The position numbers and the translations under genes are program-made. DNA of 35,287 bases from a virus, in the IMG/VR virus record IMGVR_UViG_3300047668_001498, positions 1-35,287 of that record; one strand, 5' to 3'. Under the pieces are notes generated by a model. That model was given only the letters and a program-made list of their open reading frames with translations, made no database searches and was not told the DNA's origin. Below are positions 16,902 to 25,200 of this stretch, one piece after another (position 1 is the stretch's first letter; each line of letters begins with the position of its first letter).

Positions 16902-17619
16902 CAGGACCTGAGGCCTTAATTGTTTTACGCAGATCTAATGAATCTCTTGCCATCAGTTCATTCTCTATGAAATCCCTAATAGCTTTAGTATCTCTATTAC
17001 CATCTATAGCTATAATTTGATGTTTTAATCTTGTAGTAAGTTCTTGACCTGGTCCATTCTTAGATGCGAATTTTGCAATTCCTTTAAGCTCAGCCTCCAT
17101 AGCCTTGTCCTTACGACCTGTCATAAGTTGATAAGTAATTACTTTCTTAGAAACTGGTAATGTGAATTCAAATTCATTTATTCCTTTTTCAAATTCAGTA
17201 AAATCTACTTCTTTATGTGGTAATTGTGCAAGGTCAATTATTAATTCATTCTTTTCACCACAATCTGGACATTTAATTCCAACCTCATAGTCTTTACCAT
17301 AACCTAAGACTCTAGCTGCAACCATAATTGCATTCTTGTCGCCTGTGATTATATCGTCATAGTTACATGGAGTAACAATTAATGATTTTAATAATTTATC
17401 TAATACTACACCCTTCTTAATAAGATTAGCAGAGGTAAGGATATCCTCATCTCTTGCCGTCATATATCTCATCTCTATCTGACCAGAAGCTAAAGGATGG
17501 TCTTTTGCATAAAACCATCCTTCGCTTGGTAAGTCAACGAGTTCCGTTGGGTATTTTGAATTGATCTGAGGGGCTACCTCAGGTTGTGCGCTGTTTGTAG
17601 ACTTATTTTCGTCTGCCAT
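16798..17619 (-). CDS. gp26-type baseplate/tail assembly protein with a zinc ribbon
   Basis: 273 residues. The front part reads YPTELVDLPSEGWFY (23-37), then SGQIEMRYMTARDEDILTS, LIKKGVVLDKLLKSLIV and NAIMVAARVLGYGKDYEV, which is the conserved core of the T4 base plate family (PF12322, T4 gp26). Two CxxC pairs, C117/C120 (KCPDCG) and C249/C252 (CDQC), probably bind one zinc ion. In T4, gp26 takes part in baseplate hub assembly. Here the gene lies between tube and tape measure and runs into a second frame at its 3' end, which is how tail assembly chaperone genes are built. The ribosome binding site AGGAGAAT is strong. The unshifted product ends FFWPNTKS. Confidence 0.8.
   Translation of the reverse strand: MADENKSTNSAQPEVAPQINSKYPTELVDLPSEGWFYAKDHPLASGQIEMRYMTARDEDILTSANLIKKGVVLDKLLKSLIVTPCNYDDIITGDKNAIMVAARVLGYGKDYEVGIKCPDCGEKNELIIDLAQLPHKEVDFTEFEKGINEFEFTLPVSKKVITYQLMTGRKDKAMEAELKGIAKFASKNGPGQELTTRLKHQIIAIDGNRDTKAIRDFIENELMARDSLDLRKTIKASGPDVSMQFRFECDQCAHDEVVDLPIDSGFFWPNTKS
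16818..16824 (-). promoter_or_regulatory. Probable slippery heptamer for programmed frameshifting (seven T)
   Basis: On the coding strand the gp26-type frame reads GGG TTT TTT TGG CCT, and the downstream frame reads GGT TTT TTT GGC CTA. The P-site phenylalanine tRNA can move +1 or -2 inside the T run and keep full pairing. The unshifted stop (TAG at 16800-16798) follows 18 bases after the run. Confidence 0.6.
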
Positions 17620-17663
17620 AACTTATTCTCCTATGTTGTTTAATAACTTTTATTTGTTGCTAA

Positions 17664-18155
17664 TTAGTACTGTAGTATTGCGTAATCGTACTTAAGGGTA
17701 AGACCCATAGTTACGAATGCTTCACCACTTGACCAATCTAAATCACCTGCTGCTGTAGATAAGATAAATGCACCTTTAAGTGTCCATTCCTCTACCTTAT
17801 CACCTACAGGGCCTAATACATTAAATGTAATATCCTTCTTGTAGAAATCTGCATATCCATCACGACCAGTAACTGATTCATGAGATAGTCTAACCCATTC
17901 CATTACAGCTTGTGCTGCTGATGGTACTACTGGATCATATAGTTCTATTGTTACGTCTTGCCAGTCACCTTTTCCTTTAAGTTTCCTTTTGACGTTAATG
18001 TGATCAAGTACTACCTCACCAAATGTTATTGATGGTCTTGAAGTTTTCTTAATTAAATATGCAGGAATACCATCTATATACATGATAAACCTGTTTTGCA
18101 TTTTTGGTTCAAATGCGGTAAACATTGCTTCTGTTGGGTCGATTAATTGTGCCAT
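17664..18155 (-). CDS. 19: Tail tube protein gp19
   Basis: 163 residues, the same length as T4 gp19. The protein has the features of the tube family: an N-terminal AFEPKMQNRFIMYIDGIPAY, the middle block GEVVLDHINVKRKLKGKG with WQDVTIELYDPVVPS, and the C-terminal GAFILSTAAGDLDWSSGEA followed by VTMGLTLKYDYAIL, which is the strand pair that closes the hexameric ring. It polymerises inside the sheath. The gene follows the second sheath gene by about 74 bases and has a strong ribosome binding site (GAGGAGAAC) and a TATTTATA motif in the gap. Tube subunits are needed in large amounts, which fits a separate promoter. Confidence 0.95.
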   Translation of the reverse strand: MAQLIDPTEAMFTAFEPKMQNRFIMYIDGIPAYLIKKTSRPSITFGEVVLDHINVKRKLKGKGDWQDVTIELYDPVVPSAAQAVMEWVRLSHESVTGRDGYADFYKKDITFNVLGPVGDKVEEWTLKGAFILSTAAGDLDWSSGEAFVTMGLTLKYDYAILQY

Positions 18156-18186
18156 TTGTTCTCCTCGTTTATTCTTGTTCTACATA

Positions 18187-18194
18187 TATAAATA
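18187..18194 (-). promoter_or_regulatory. Candidate late promoter element TATTTATA
   Basis: The coding strand reads CTGCATATTTATATATG, with the core 31 bases before the start codon of the tube gene, in the non-coding gap 18156-18229. Confidence 0.5.
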
Positions 18195-18229
18195 TGCAGT
18201 TTTATAAAAAGTATCCTTTTTTTCTGGTT

Positions 18230-21200
18230 TTATTCAGGGAATACTGCTCCTGTTGGTAATATGTTAAAGTCTAATATAATAAATTCTGCTGCCTTAGCTG
18301 GTTGTAAGAATATCTCACCGATCATTTGATTTCTATCAATTACATCGGCAGTATTATTCGATTCATCCATTATAACCTTAAAGGCGTAAATACCTTGTCT
18401 TTGTTGAACACTTTCAAAGTATGGATTAGCTATGTTTAAGAATCTATTTCTAGTAGCTGTTGTGTTATTTTCAAATACTAAATATTTAGTTGCGGATGCA
18501 ATAAATTTCTTAGCTGCGATTAGTAATCTTCTTACATTAATTCTATCAAGTGCTGATGGTCTAGCTTGTAACGTCTTCTGACCCCATATTGATATACCTT
18601 CCTTAAATGTTGCAATAGGATTTACTCTTCCTTCATATAAATCATCACGTTCAGCATGAGTTAATCTTGATTCCACTTCGAGGGCTGATGTTAACATTCC
18701 TCTATTGAAACCTGCTGGTGCGAACCATTCATATGCTACATTATCATTATGAGATATAACTCCACCTGCTACTACTGATGGCGGAACCCATACTGGTTTA
18801 TTAATATCACTATCCATTATCTTAACCCATGGCCAATAAGTAGCTGTATAGTTGGAATCGAATGATTTTACTACATTAGTTACTGTAGACATTCCTAAAC
18901 CTTCCATTGAAGCTTGTTTTCCTATTGAATCCATTATATAGAATGCATCTGCTCTATCTTCCGCTACATTCTTAGCGTATGTAGTAACAGGTGCGTGATC
19001 TTTCATATTAGGACCTGGAGTAATAATCATGTTAATATCTATTTCATCAGGATTAGATATTGCATTTAATGCTCTTTTATAAGCAAGTGCTCCATCTTTT
19101 TCCATTGTTGATAAATCATACCCTTGCATGTTAGTTGATGTTATATCAGATCCTCTTGCTATGTATCTAGCAGGATTCAATCCATCAAAACCACCTTGGA
19201 AAGGTATCATAAATTTCTTAGTTTGAAGATTTATCGTAGTTCCTGTTGGTGTAATAGCATCACCATCTCCTGAATCTAATGAAGCTGAAGGGTGTTGGAA
19301 GCAATTAGCTAAATTAAATGCTTTATTGTTTCCTGCTGCAGCTGCTAATCCTCCTGCAGGAGCACTATCAGGTAAAGGCATTAAATAATTAAGATTATCT
19401 GAATCTGAATAATCAAATCCGTAGAATACTCTCTTATTATATACATTATCTAATACTTGTGATCCTTTCTTAGCTAGGTTTTTACCTACCATATCATTAT
19501 AAGTTCCAAGATGTCCTTCGCCGTTACCAATAACCGATGCACTTGGTAAACTACCATGTGTTGCATTTAATGGTTCAAGAACGGTTGCATATCCAAATGG
19601 TACTAATTCTGCTGATGTACCTTTATCTTTTACATCCTCAGGTAATTCTACCCATACGAATGAAGATAAGTTAGGATAATCACCATACATAGTTACCTTA
19701 CCATCTGCATCTATTTCCTGGTATCTATCACCAATCACTCTACCTATAAAGTTTGGATTATCTGGATCTAATGTTAAATTATTCCATTGTTCTACTATAT
19801 GTGGTCTTCTATCAGAGTCACCTGATTTTTTCCATGGAGATTGAACTGCATGTACTGAACCATCGAGATCTACTCTTCTTAATTGAACTGAGAATGTACC
19901 ATATTCAGATCCTGCTACTGTTCCTGCACCCTTTACATTAAGTATACCAACTTTAACTTGGTAACTCATTGCTGGTCCATGAGCTCTAGTATGAAATTTG
20001 AATAATTGTGTTGTTTTTCCACCAACTTTTTGTGAAGTAATCCATGGTGTTCTTGCTTCATACCCATCCTTTACACTATATCCATAAGCAATATCATTTT
20101 GAATTGATTTTACTTTAACCTGTGCTGCATTATCAGATGAATACGATGCTGATGCATAATTCTTAAACCACATGTAAGTATATACTGGCTTATATCTATC
20201 TTTTGGAGACATTCCAAATACTTTAGTTAGGTGATTTGAACTATTAGGATTAACTGATGCTGAATAAGCAGTTGCTGTAGTATGAATATTACCATTATCT
20301 GCATGTCCTGTATCAAAGTTAGTATTATTTGTATAAGTTGCACCTAAACTTCCTCCAGCTGAACCAGAGAAATAAAGTACAAATGATTCCGCATCAGATC
20401 CACCCTGTTGTGTAGTTTGTATAGATGCAGTTAAAGATTGTGCGTCTGCTGACCATCTAGGAGCTCCTACTGTTCCACGTCCTGCTACAGATTGAGAATA
20501 CGCAGCATCTGCTGATCTACCTGTTAGGCTGTTTTGTATAGTAAGTGATCCACTACCAGATCCTAATGTAGCTGAAAATATTTGTTCACTATTTTGTGTT
20601 ACTGAATTAATTGCATCCTTAGTTATACGTGCAAATGTTCCTGACATATAAGATCCAGAAGCAAAATATGTTTTAGTACTGTGTGTTCCTGCAACAATAG
20701 TATTACGTCCACTTGATTGTGATACATAAGCACTATTACCTGCTCCACCGTAAGATGCTGAAGTAAGGAATAAGTGTATATTAGATGCTGAAGCTATGTG
20801 AGAACCTGTTGTAGCATGAATATATTTACCTAAGTCCCAATCTGCTCCTACATGGAATCCATAATGAGAAGCTGCATCATCTGCATCTAAATTAGGTTGA
20901 TCACAGTTAATCATTTTAACTAATGATTGTGCCTGATTAAATGCATTAGTTCCTGCCTGGAATGAACCTACTCTAGATCCTGGTGAATCTGCTGCAGGAT
21001 CCGCTGATCCTAATACTGTATATGTTAAATCAGTTCCACCTGTTACTCCTCCTGGAATAAAGATTACTGCTTTATGAGTTGCTGTAGTAGTAGTTGTAAG
21101 AACTATACCTCTACCTACTGCCATTGCATCACCAAGTACGTCATTACCAATAGATGAAGATAAGAATGCTGTTCCATGTGCTCTATCAGCTGGACTGGTT

Positions 21201-22087
21201 ACATCGCCATTTCCAACTAATGGATCATTAGGTCTTTTCATTGAAGTTGCTACTAATTCATCTGTTCCATGGGTATATCCATGTCTAAAAGTTTTTTGAT
21301 ATAAAGATGATGTTACCACACCACTATCTAATATAACATTAAGATCAACTGCATGCACGTGATCAAAATATGTAGATACTGTTCTAATAGCTCCATCATA
21401 CTCTACTCTTACAGGTTGAGCTGCTTGTAATGAAGCTGAGAACCAGAAGAAGTGTGATTCACTTTCCTGATCTTCTCCTCCTGTATATCCTGTTGTAGAT
21501 ATATCAGAGTCTTGTGAGTTATATGAAGAATTAAGTACAAAGTAACTTCCACTAAATGATCCAGAGAAGTTAGAACCACCAATAGGGAAATTTTTACCAG
21601 CTTCAGTATCTTTAATAAATTGTGTAATTTGATTGGCCTTATCTGTAGATCCGGTCATAATAAATTTAGTAATTTCTTCTGTACCATCACCCAATTTAGG
21701 TGTAAAGTAAGCATCACTATCTACATGTGTTGGGTGATATACAGCTACAACGTTATTACCGCCGGCTAATGTAGTATCACTTGATCCACTCATTACTAAT
21801 TCTACTAAATATGGTGAATACCCACTTAGACCTACAACTCTTACAATTGTTACACGTCCCGCGCTTTTCATATATTGTTCAACTGCGTATGGAACATAAC
21901 TGTCCTGTGTCTTAGGTCCAAACACTTTCTCAAACTCACTGAATGATTCTATTACAGTTGGTTCAAATGCTGGGCCTTTGATTGTTGGTCCTATAATTGC
22001 GGCTCCTATTGACGAAATACCTGCTGGTAAAAATGATAAATCACGTTCATTGGTAAATACGCCTGGGCTAACTATTTTTTCTGCCAT
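18230..22087 (-). CDS. 18: Tail sheath protein gp18, enlarged paralogue (1285 residues)
   Basis: The first 90 residues (MAEKIVSPGVFTNERDLSFL onward) and the last 230 closely match the neighbouring sheath gene and resemble T4 gp18: IWGQKTLQARPSALDRINVR, KYLVFENNTTATRNRFLNI, VIMDESNNT and a C-terminal ILDFNILPTGAVFPE. The central region differs. About 390 residues beyond the 899-residue paralogue are inserted between residues about 100 and 560, rich in Ser, Gly, Thr and Ala (for example SNFSGSFSGSYFVLNSS), with blocks like FNQAQSLVKMINCDQPN that resemble beta-rich phage decoration domains. T4 gp18 has 659 residues. The insert probably faces outward on the sheath surface. GAGGAGTT is the ribosome binding site. 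Confidence 0.93.
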   Translation of the reverse strand: MAEKIVSPGVFTNERDLSFLPAGISSIGAAIIGPTIKGPAFEPTVIESFSEFEKVFGPKTQDSYVPYAVEQYMKSAGRVTIVRVVGLSGYSPYLVELVMSGSSDTTLAGGNNVVAVYHPTHVDSDAYFTPKLGDGTEEITKFIMTGSTDKANQITQFIKDTEAGKNFPIGGSNFSGSFSGSYFVLNSSYNSQDSDISTTGYTGGEDQESESHFFWFSASLQAAQPVRVEYDGAIRTVSTYFDHVHAVDLNVILDSGVVTSSLYQKTFRHGYTHGTDELVATSMKRPNDPLVGNGDVTSPADRAHGTAFLSSSIGNDVLGDAMAVGRGIVLTTTTTATHKAVIFIPGGVTGGTDLTYTVLGSADPAADSPGSRVGSFQAGTNAFNQAQSLVKMINCDQPNLDADDAASHYGFHVGADWDLGKYIHATTGSHIASASNIHLFLTSASYGGAGNSAYVSQSSGRNTIVAGTHSTKTYFASGSYMSGTFARITKDAINSVTQNSEQIFSATLGSGSGSLTIQNSLTGRSADAAYSQSVAGRGTVGAPRWSADAQSLTASIQTTQQGGSDAESFVLYFSGSAGGSLGATYTNNTNFDTGHADNGNIHTTATAYSASVNPNSSNHLTKVFGMSPKDRYKPVYTYMWFKNYASASYSSDNAAQVKVKSIQNDIAYGYSVKDGYEARTPWITSQKVGGKTTQLFKFHTRAHGPAMSYQVKVGILNVKGAGTVAGSEYGTFSVQLRRVDLDGSVHAVQSPWKKSGDSDRRPHIVEQWNNLTLDPDNPNFIGRVIGDRYQEIDADGKVTMYGDYPNLSSFVWVELPEDVKDKGTSAELVPFGYATVLEPLNATHGSLPSASVIGNGEGHLGTYNDMVGKNLAKKGSQVLDNVYNKRVFYGFDYSDSDNLNYLMPLPDSAPAGGLAAAAGNNKAFNLANCFQHPSASLDSGDGDAITPTGTTINLQTKKFMIPFQGGFDGLNPARYIARGSDITSTNMQGYDLSTMEKDGALAYKRALNAISNPDEIDINMIITPGPNMKDHAPVTTYAKNVAEDRADAFYIMDSIGKQASMEGLGMSTVTNVVKSFDSNYTATYWPWVKIMDSDINKPVWVPPSVVAGGVISHNDNVAYEWFAPAGFNRGMLTSALEVESRLTHAERDDLYEGRVNPIATFKEGISIWGQKTLQARPSALDRINVRRLLIAAKKFIASATKYLVFENNTTATRNRFLNIANPYFESVQQRQGIYAFKVIMDESNNTADVIDRNQMIGEIFLQPAKAAEFIILDFNILPTGAVFPE

Positions 22088-22118
22088 TTCTTAACTCCTC
22101 TTTATTCTATTTTTTATC

Positions 22119-24818
22119 TTATTCTGGAAAGGCTGCGCCTGTTGGTAAAATGTTAAAGTCTAATATAATGAATTCAGCTGCCTTAGCAGGTTGTAAAAAT
22201 AATTCACCGATCATTTGATTTCTATCAATTACATCAGGAGTATTATTAGATTCATCCATTATAACCTTGAACGCATACAAGCCTTGTCTTTGCTGAATTG
22301 ATTCTAAATAAGGATTAACTATATTTAGAAATCTATTTCTAGTTGCTGTTGTGTTATTTTCAAATACTAAATATTTAGTTGCTGAAGCGATAAATTTCTT
22401 AACAGCAATTAATAATCTTCTTACATTAACTCTATCCAATGCAGATGGTTTAGCTTGAAGCGTTTTCTGTCCCCAGATACATACACCTTGACCAGGGAAT
22501 GTAGCAATAGGATTTACTCTACCTTCATATAAATCATCTCTTTCATCATGAGTTAATCTACTTTTAACCTCAATTACTTCAGTAAGAGTACCTCTGTTTA
22601 GTCCTGCCGGAGCAAACCATTCAAAAGCTACCTTATCATTATAAGCAATTGCTCCAGGAACTACCACTGATGGTGGAACCCATACTGGCTTATTAATATC
22701 AGTATCTAGGATTTTAACCCATGGATAATAACAAGCTGTATAATTAGAATCAAATGCTTTAATTGTATCTGTTACTGTTGTAATATTATCACCGTATGAA
22801 GCTGCATCCATTACATAGAATGCATCTCCTCTATCTTCACATGTATTCTTAGCATGTGTAGTAATTCCAGAATGTAATCTATGATCTGCACCCGGAGTTG
22901 CCATCATATTGATATCATACTCATCTGGATTAGATACTGCGTTAACAGCTCTTTTATATGCTAGTGTACCATCCTTCTGTGCAGTAGAACAGTCGAAGCC
23001 AAATAAATTAGCTGCTGATATATCTCCTGCTAGTCCAACGAATCTTGAAGGATTAAATCCATCAAAACCACCTTGGAATGGTATTGCAAACTTTTTAGTA
23101 GCTAAATTAATTGCTGAACCACCTGGCGTAATGTTTTCACCTCTTGGTGTTCCTCCTCCATCTAATGATGCAGATGGATGTTGCCAACAATCACTTAAAT
23201 TAAATGCTGCATTATTTCCTGCAGTTGTGCTTTCTTTTGGTAAAGGTGATAAATAATTTAAGTTATCTACATTTGTAAAATCAAATCCGTAGAATACCGC
23301 TTTATTATAAACACCATCCATAATTTGTTTTTTATTTCTTTCTTCATTACCATTTTCAGATTCACCATATACACCTATCGTAGATGCTGATGGACAACCT
23401 TTGAATGTTGAAGGAACTGGTTCTAATAATGCTGCATATCCAAATGGTACTAATTCTGCAGATACACCTTGATCTTTAACTTCCTCAGGAATTTCTAACC
23501 AAATGTAATTTGACTTATTAGCATAATCCCCATATACCGTTACCTTTCCTGCTGCATCAATAGCTTGATATCTATCACCAACTACTCTACCTAGGAAATT
23601 TGGGTTATTAGGATCTAATGTTAAATTATTAAATTGTTCAACTACCTCAGGAGCTCTATCTGAATCGTTAGATTTTTTATATGGGGTTCTGTTAGCTAAT
23701 ATAGATCCATCTACCTTCACTCTTCTTAGTTGTAAGGAGAATGAACCATATTCTGATCCTGCAACTGAACCAGCTGCTCTTACATTTAATATACATGCTT
23801 TGATTTCATGATTTACCGAACTACCATGGGCTCTTGTATGTATCTTAAATAAATTTACTGTTTTTCCACCAACCTTTTGTGATGTTATAAATGGTGTTCT
23901 TGCTTCATATCCGTTCTTAGTAGCATATACATGTTTGTAACTTATTTCAGTAGATGTATTACCTGAATCCATATTACCATTATATAATCCACCACCTACT
24001 ATCACAGAAGGAACTGTTTTAGCCCCAACTGTTGTATGTGCAGCGAAAGATGCAGAAGCTGCATTCTTAAACCAATATTTCAAATAAACAGGCTTATATC
24101 TATCCTTTGGTGTTGTACCAAATACCTTATCAATTAAAAATTCACTTGATGGATCTAATGATGCAGAATAAGCTGTATCATCTGTCTTAGATGTAGCTGC
24201 ATGATTTGGTGAAGTACCAGCTGATTTTACTGCATGTCCTGTTGTAAAGTTCGTTGTAGAACCATAAGGTATTGCATTACCATCACTATCTTGTTCTGTC
24301 GGATGACTTGAAGCACTTAGAAATAATAAGAATCCACTTGCGTCTCCAAAATCTTGTCTTCTAACTACATTATCTTCAGCACCATCACCATTTACACCGG
24401 CTTTAGTATTGGATGCAGATAGAGCATACCATTTTGCAGTTGGATCAACTTGACCAGGAGCTAATACAGCTACTGTTCTTCCACCTGCATCAGGAGAAGC
24501 ATCAAGTCTATAACTACCAGAAACTGCTATATCAATAGCTTGTTCTAAATATCCTGATAATCCTAAAATTCTTACTATTGTTACTCTTCCCGCACTCTTC
24601 AAATACTGTTCAACCGTATAAGGAACGTAAGACTCTTTGGTTTTAGGACCAAAGACTGCTTCAAATTCCTTAAATGATTCAATAATTGTAGGTTCAAATG
24701 CAGGTCCTTTGACTGTAGGTCCTATTATTGCAGCTCCAATTTCTCCAATTGATGCTGGTAAAAAAGATAAGTCTCTCTCGTTCGTAAAGACACCAGGACT
24801 AACTATTTTTTCTGCCAT
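22119..24818 (-). CDS. 18: Tail sheath protein gp18, first paralogue (899 residues)
   Basis: The protein opens like its neighbour (SPGVFTNERDLSFLPASIGE) and shares the C-terminal sheath core with T4 gp18: CIWGQKTLQAKPSALDRVNV, LVFENNTTATRNRFLNIVNP, MDESNNTPDVIDRNQMIGEL and PAKAAEFIILDFN. The central part (after residue about 100) carries the block DKVFGTTPKDRYKPVY, ARTPFITSQKVGGKT and LTLDPNNPNFLGRVVGDRYQ, also present in the paralogue. It is about 240 residues longer than T4 gp18. The two genes are separated by only 31 bases. The ribosome binding site is AGAGGAGTT. Which paralogue forms the bulk of the sheath cannot be read from the sequence. The near-identical ends with divergent middles point to tandem duplication followed by divergence or domain gain. 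Confidence 0.95.
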   Translation of the reverse strand: MAEKIVSPGVFTNERDLSFLPASIGEIGAAIIGPTVKGPAFEPTIIESFKEFEAVFGPKTKESYVPYTVEQYLKSAGRVTIVRILGLSGYLEQAIDIAVSGSYRLDASPDAGGRTVAVLAPGQVDPTAKWYALSASNTKAGVNGDGAEDNVVRRQDFGDASGFLLFLSASSHPTEQDSDGNAIPYGSTTNFTTGHAVKSAGTSPNHAATSKTDDTAYSASLDPSSEFLIDKVFGTTPKDRYKPVYLKYWFKNAASASFAAHTTVGAKTVPSVIVGGGLYNGNMDSGNTSTEISYKHVYATKNGYEARTPFITSQKVGGKTVNLFKIHTRAHGSSVNHEIKACILNVRAAGSVAGSEYGSFSLQLRRVKVDGSILANRTPYKKSNDSDRAPEVVEQFNNLTLDPNNPNFLGRVVGDRYQAIDAAGKVTVYGDYANKSNYIWLEIPEEVKDQGVSAELVPFGYAALLEPVPSTFKGCPSASTIGVYGESENGNEERNKKQIMDGVYNKAVFYGFDFTNVDNLNYLSPLPKESTTAGNNAAFNLSDCWQHPSASLDGGGTPRGENITPGGSAINLATKKFAIPFQGGFDGFNPSRFVGLAGDISAANLFGFDCSTAQKDGTLAYKRAVNAVSNPDEYDINMMATPGADHRLHSGITTHAKNTCEDRGDAFYVMDAASYGDNITTVTDTIKAFDSNYTACYYPWVKILDTDINKPVWVPPSVVVPGAIAYNDKVAFEWFAPAGLNRGTLTEVIEVKSRLTHDERDDLYEGRVNPIATFPGQGVCIWGQKTLQAKPSALDRVNVRRLLIAVKKFIASATKYLVFENNTTATRNRFLNIVNPYLESIQQRQGLYAFKVIMDESNNTPDVIDRNQMIGELFLQPAKAAEFIILDFNILPTGAAFPE

Positions 24819-24831
24819 GTTTTAACTCCTC

Positions 24832-25110
24832 TTAATTTTGTGCCGGAGTGAAGGTACCTGTTTGAGGGTCCAAAGTTCCAGCTCCGTATTTCTGATTCAA
24901 TTCCTTAACTAGACCACGCTCGTCCGTTTCTAGTTGTATAATTTCGTTTCGGAGGTTTTCTTCAGCTTGATCTATACCATCAAGTTGTCTATTAACCTGG
25001 AACTTTTGCAGACTTAGTTGCCCAAATAGAGCTGTTTTTTGTTGATAACCAGTTTGAATATCACTGATTTTTTTTAACTCATCGTCTGTAAATTTTACTT
25101 CTGTGCTCAT
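24832..25110 (-). CDS. Small coiled-coil protein upstream of the sheath genes
   Basis: 92 residues. From about residue 8 to 72 the protein is a charged helix with heptad spacing (LFGQLSLQKFQVNRQL, ENLRNEIIQLETDERGL), then a short glycine/threonine/proline tail (GAGTLDPQTGTF). I do not recognise a family. Its stop lies 13 bases before the first sheath gene, and AAGGAGATAG gives a strong ribosome binding site. Context suggests a virion or assembly protein tied to fibre or sheath. A variant promoter-like motif precedes it. Confidence 0.75.
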   Translation of the reverse strand: MSTEVKFTDDELKKISDIQTGYQQKTALFGQLSLQKFQVNRQLDGIDQAEENLRNEIIQLETDERGLVKELNQKYGAGTLDPQTGTFTPAQN

Positions 25111-25146
25111 AACTATCTCCTTTGTTTGTATACATTATTTGTCTTA

Positions 25147-25154
25147 AATAAATA
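25147..25154 (-). promoter_or_regulatory. Variant of the promoter-like motif (TATTTATT)
   Basis: The coding strand reads GTATATTTATTTAAGAC, 37 bases before the start codon of the 92-residue gene, in the 90-base gap 25111-25200. It differs from TATTTATA by one base. Confidence 0.35.
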
Positions 25155-25200
25155 TACTAAAACACACTCAAACACTCATTAATTATACTTTTTCTACTTA

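Noticed and set aside
24900-25200. tRNA or other structured RNA in the gap near the small coiled-coil gene
   Set aside because: The gap 25111-25200 is only 90 bases and AT-rich, with no cloverleaf, TTC arm or CCA end.
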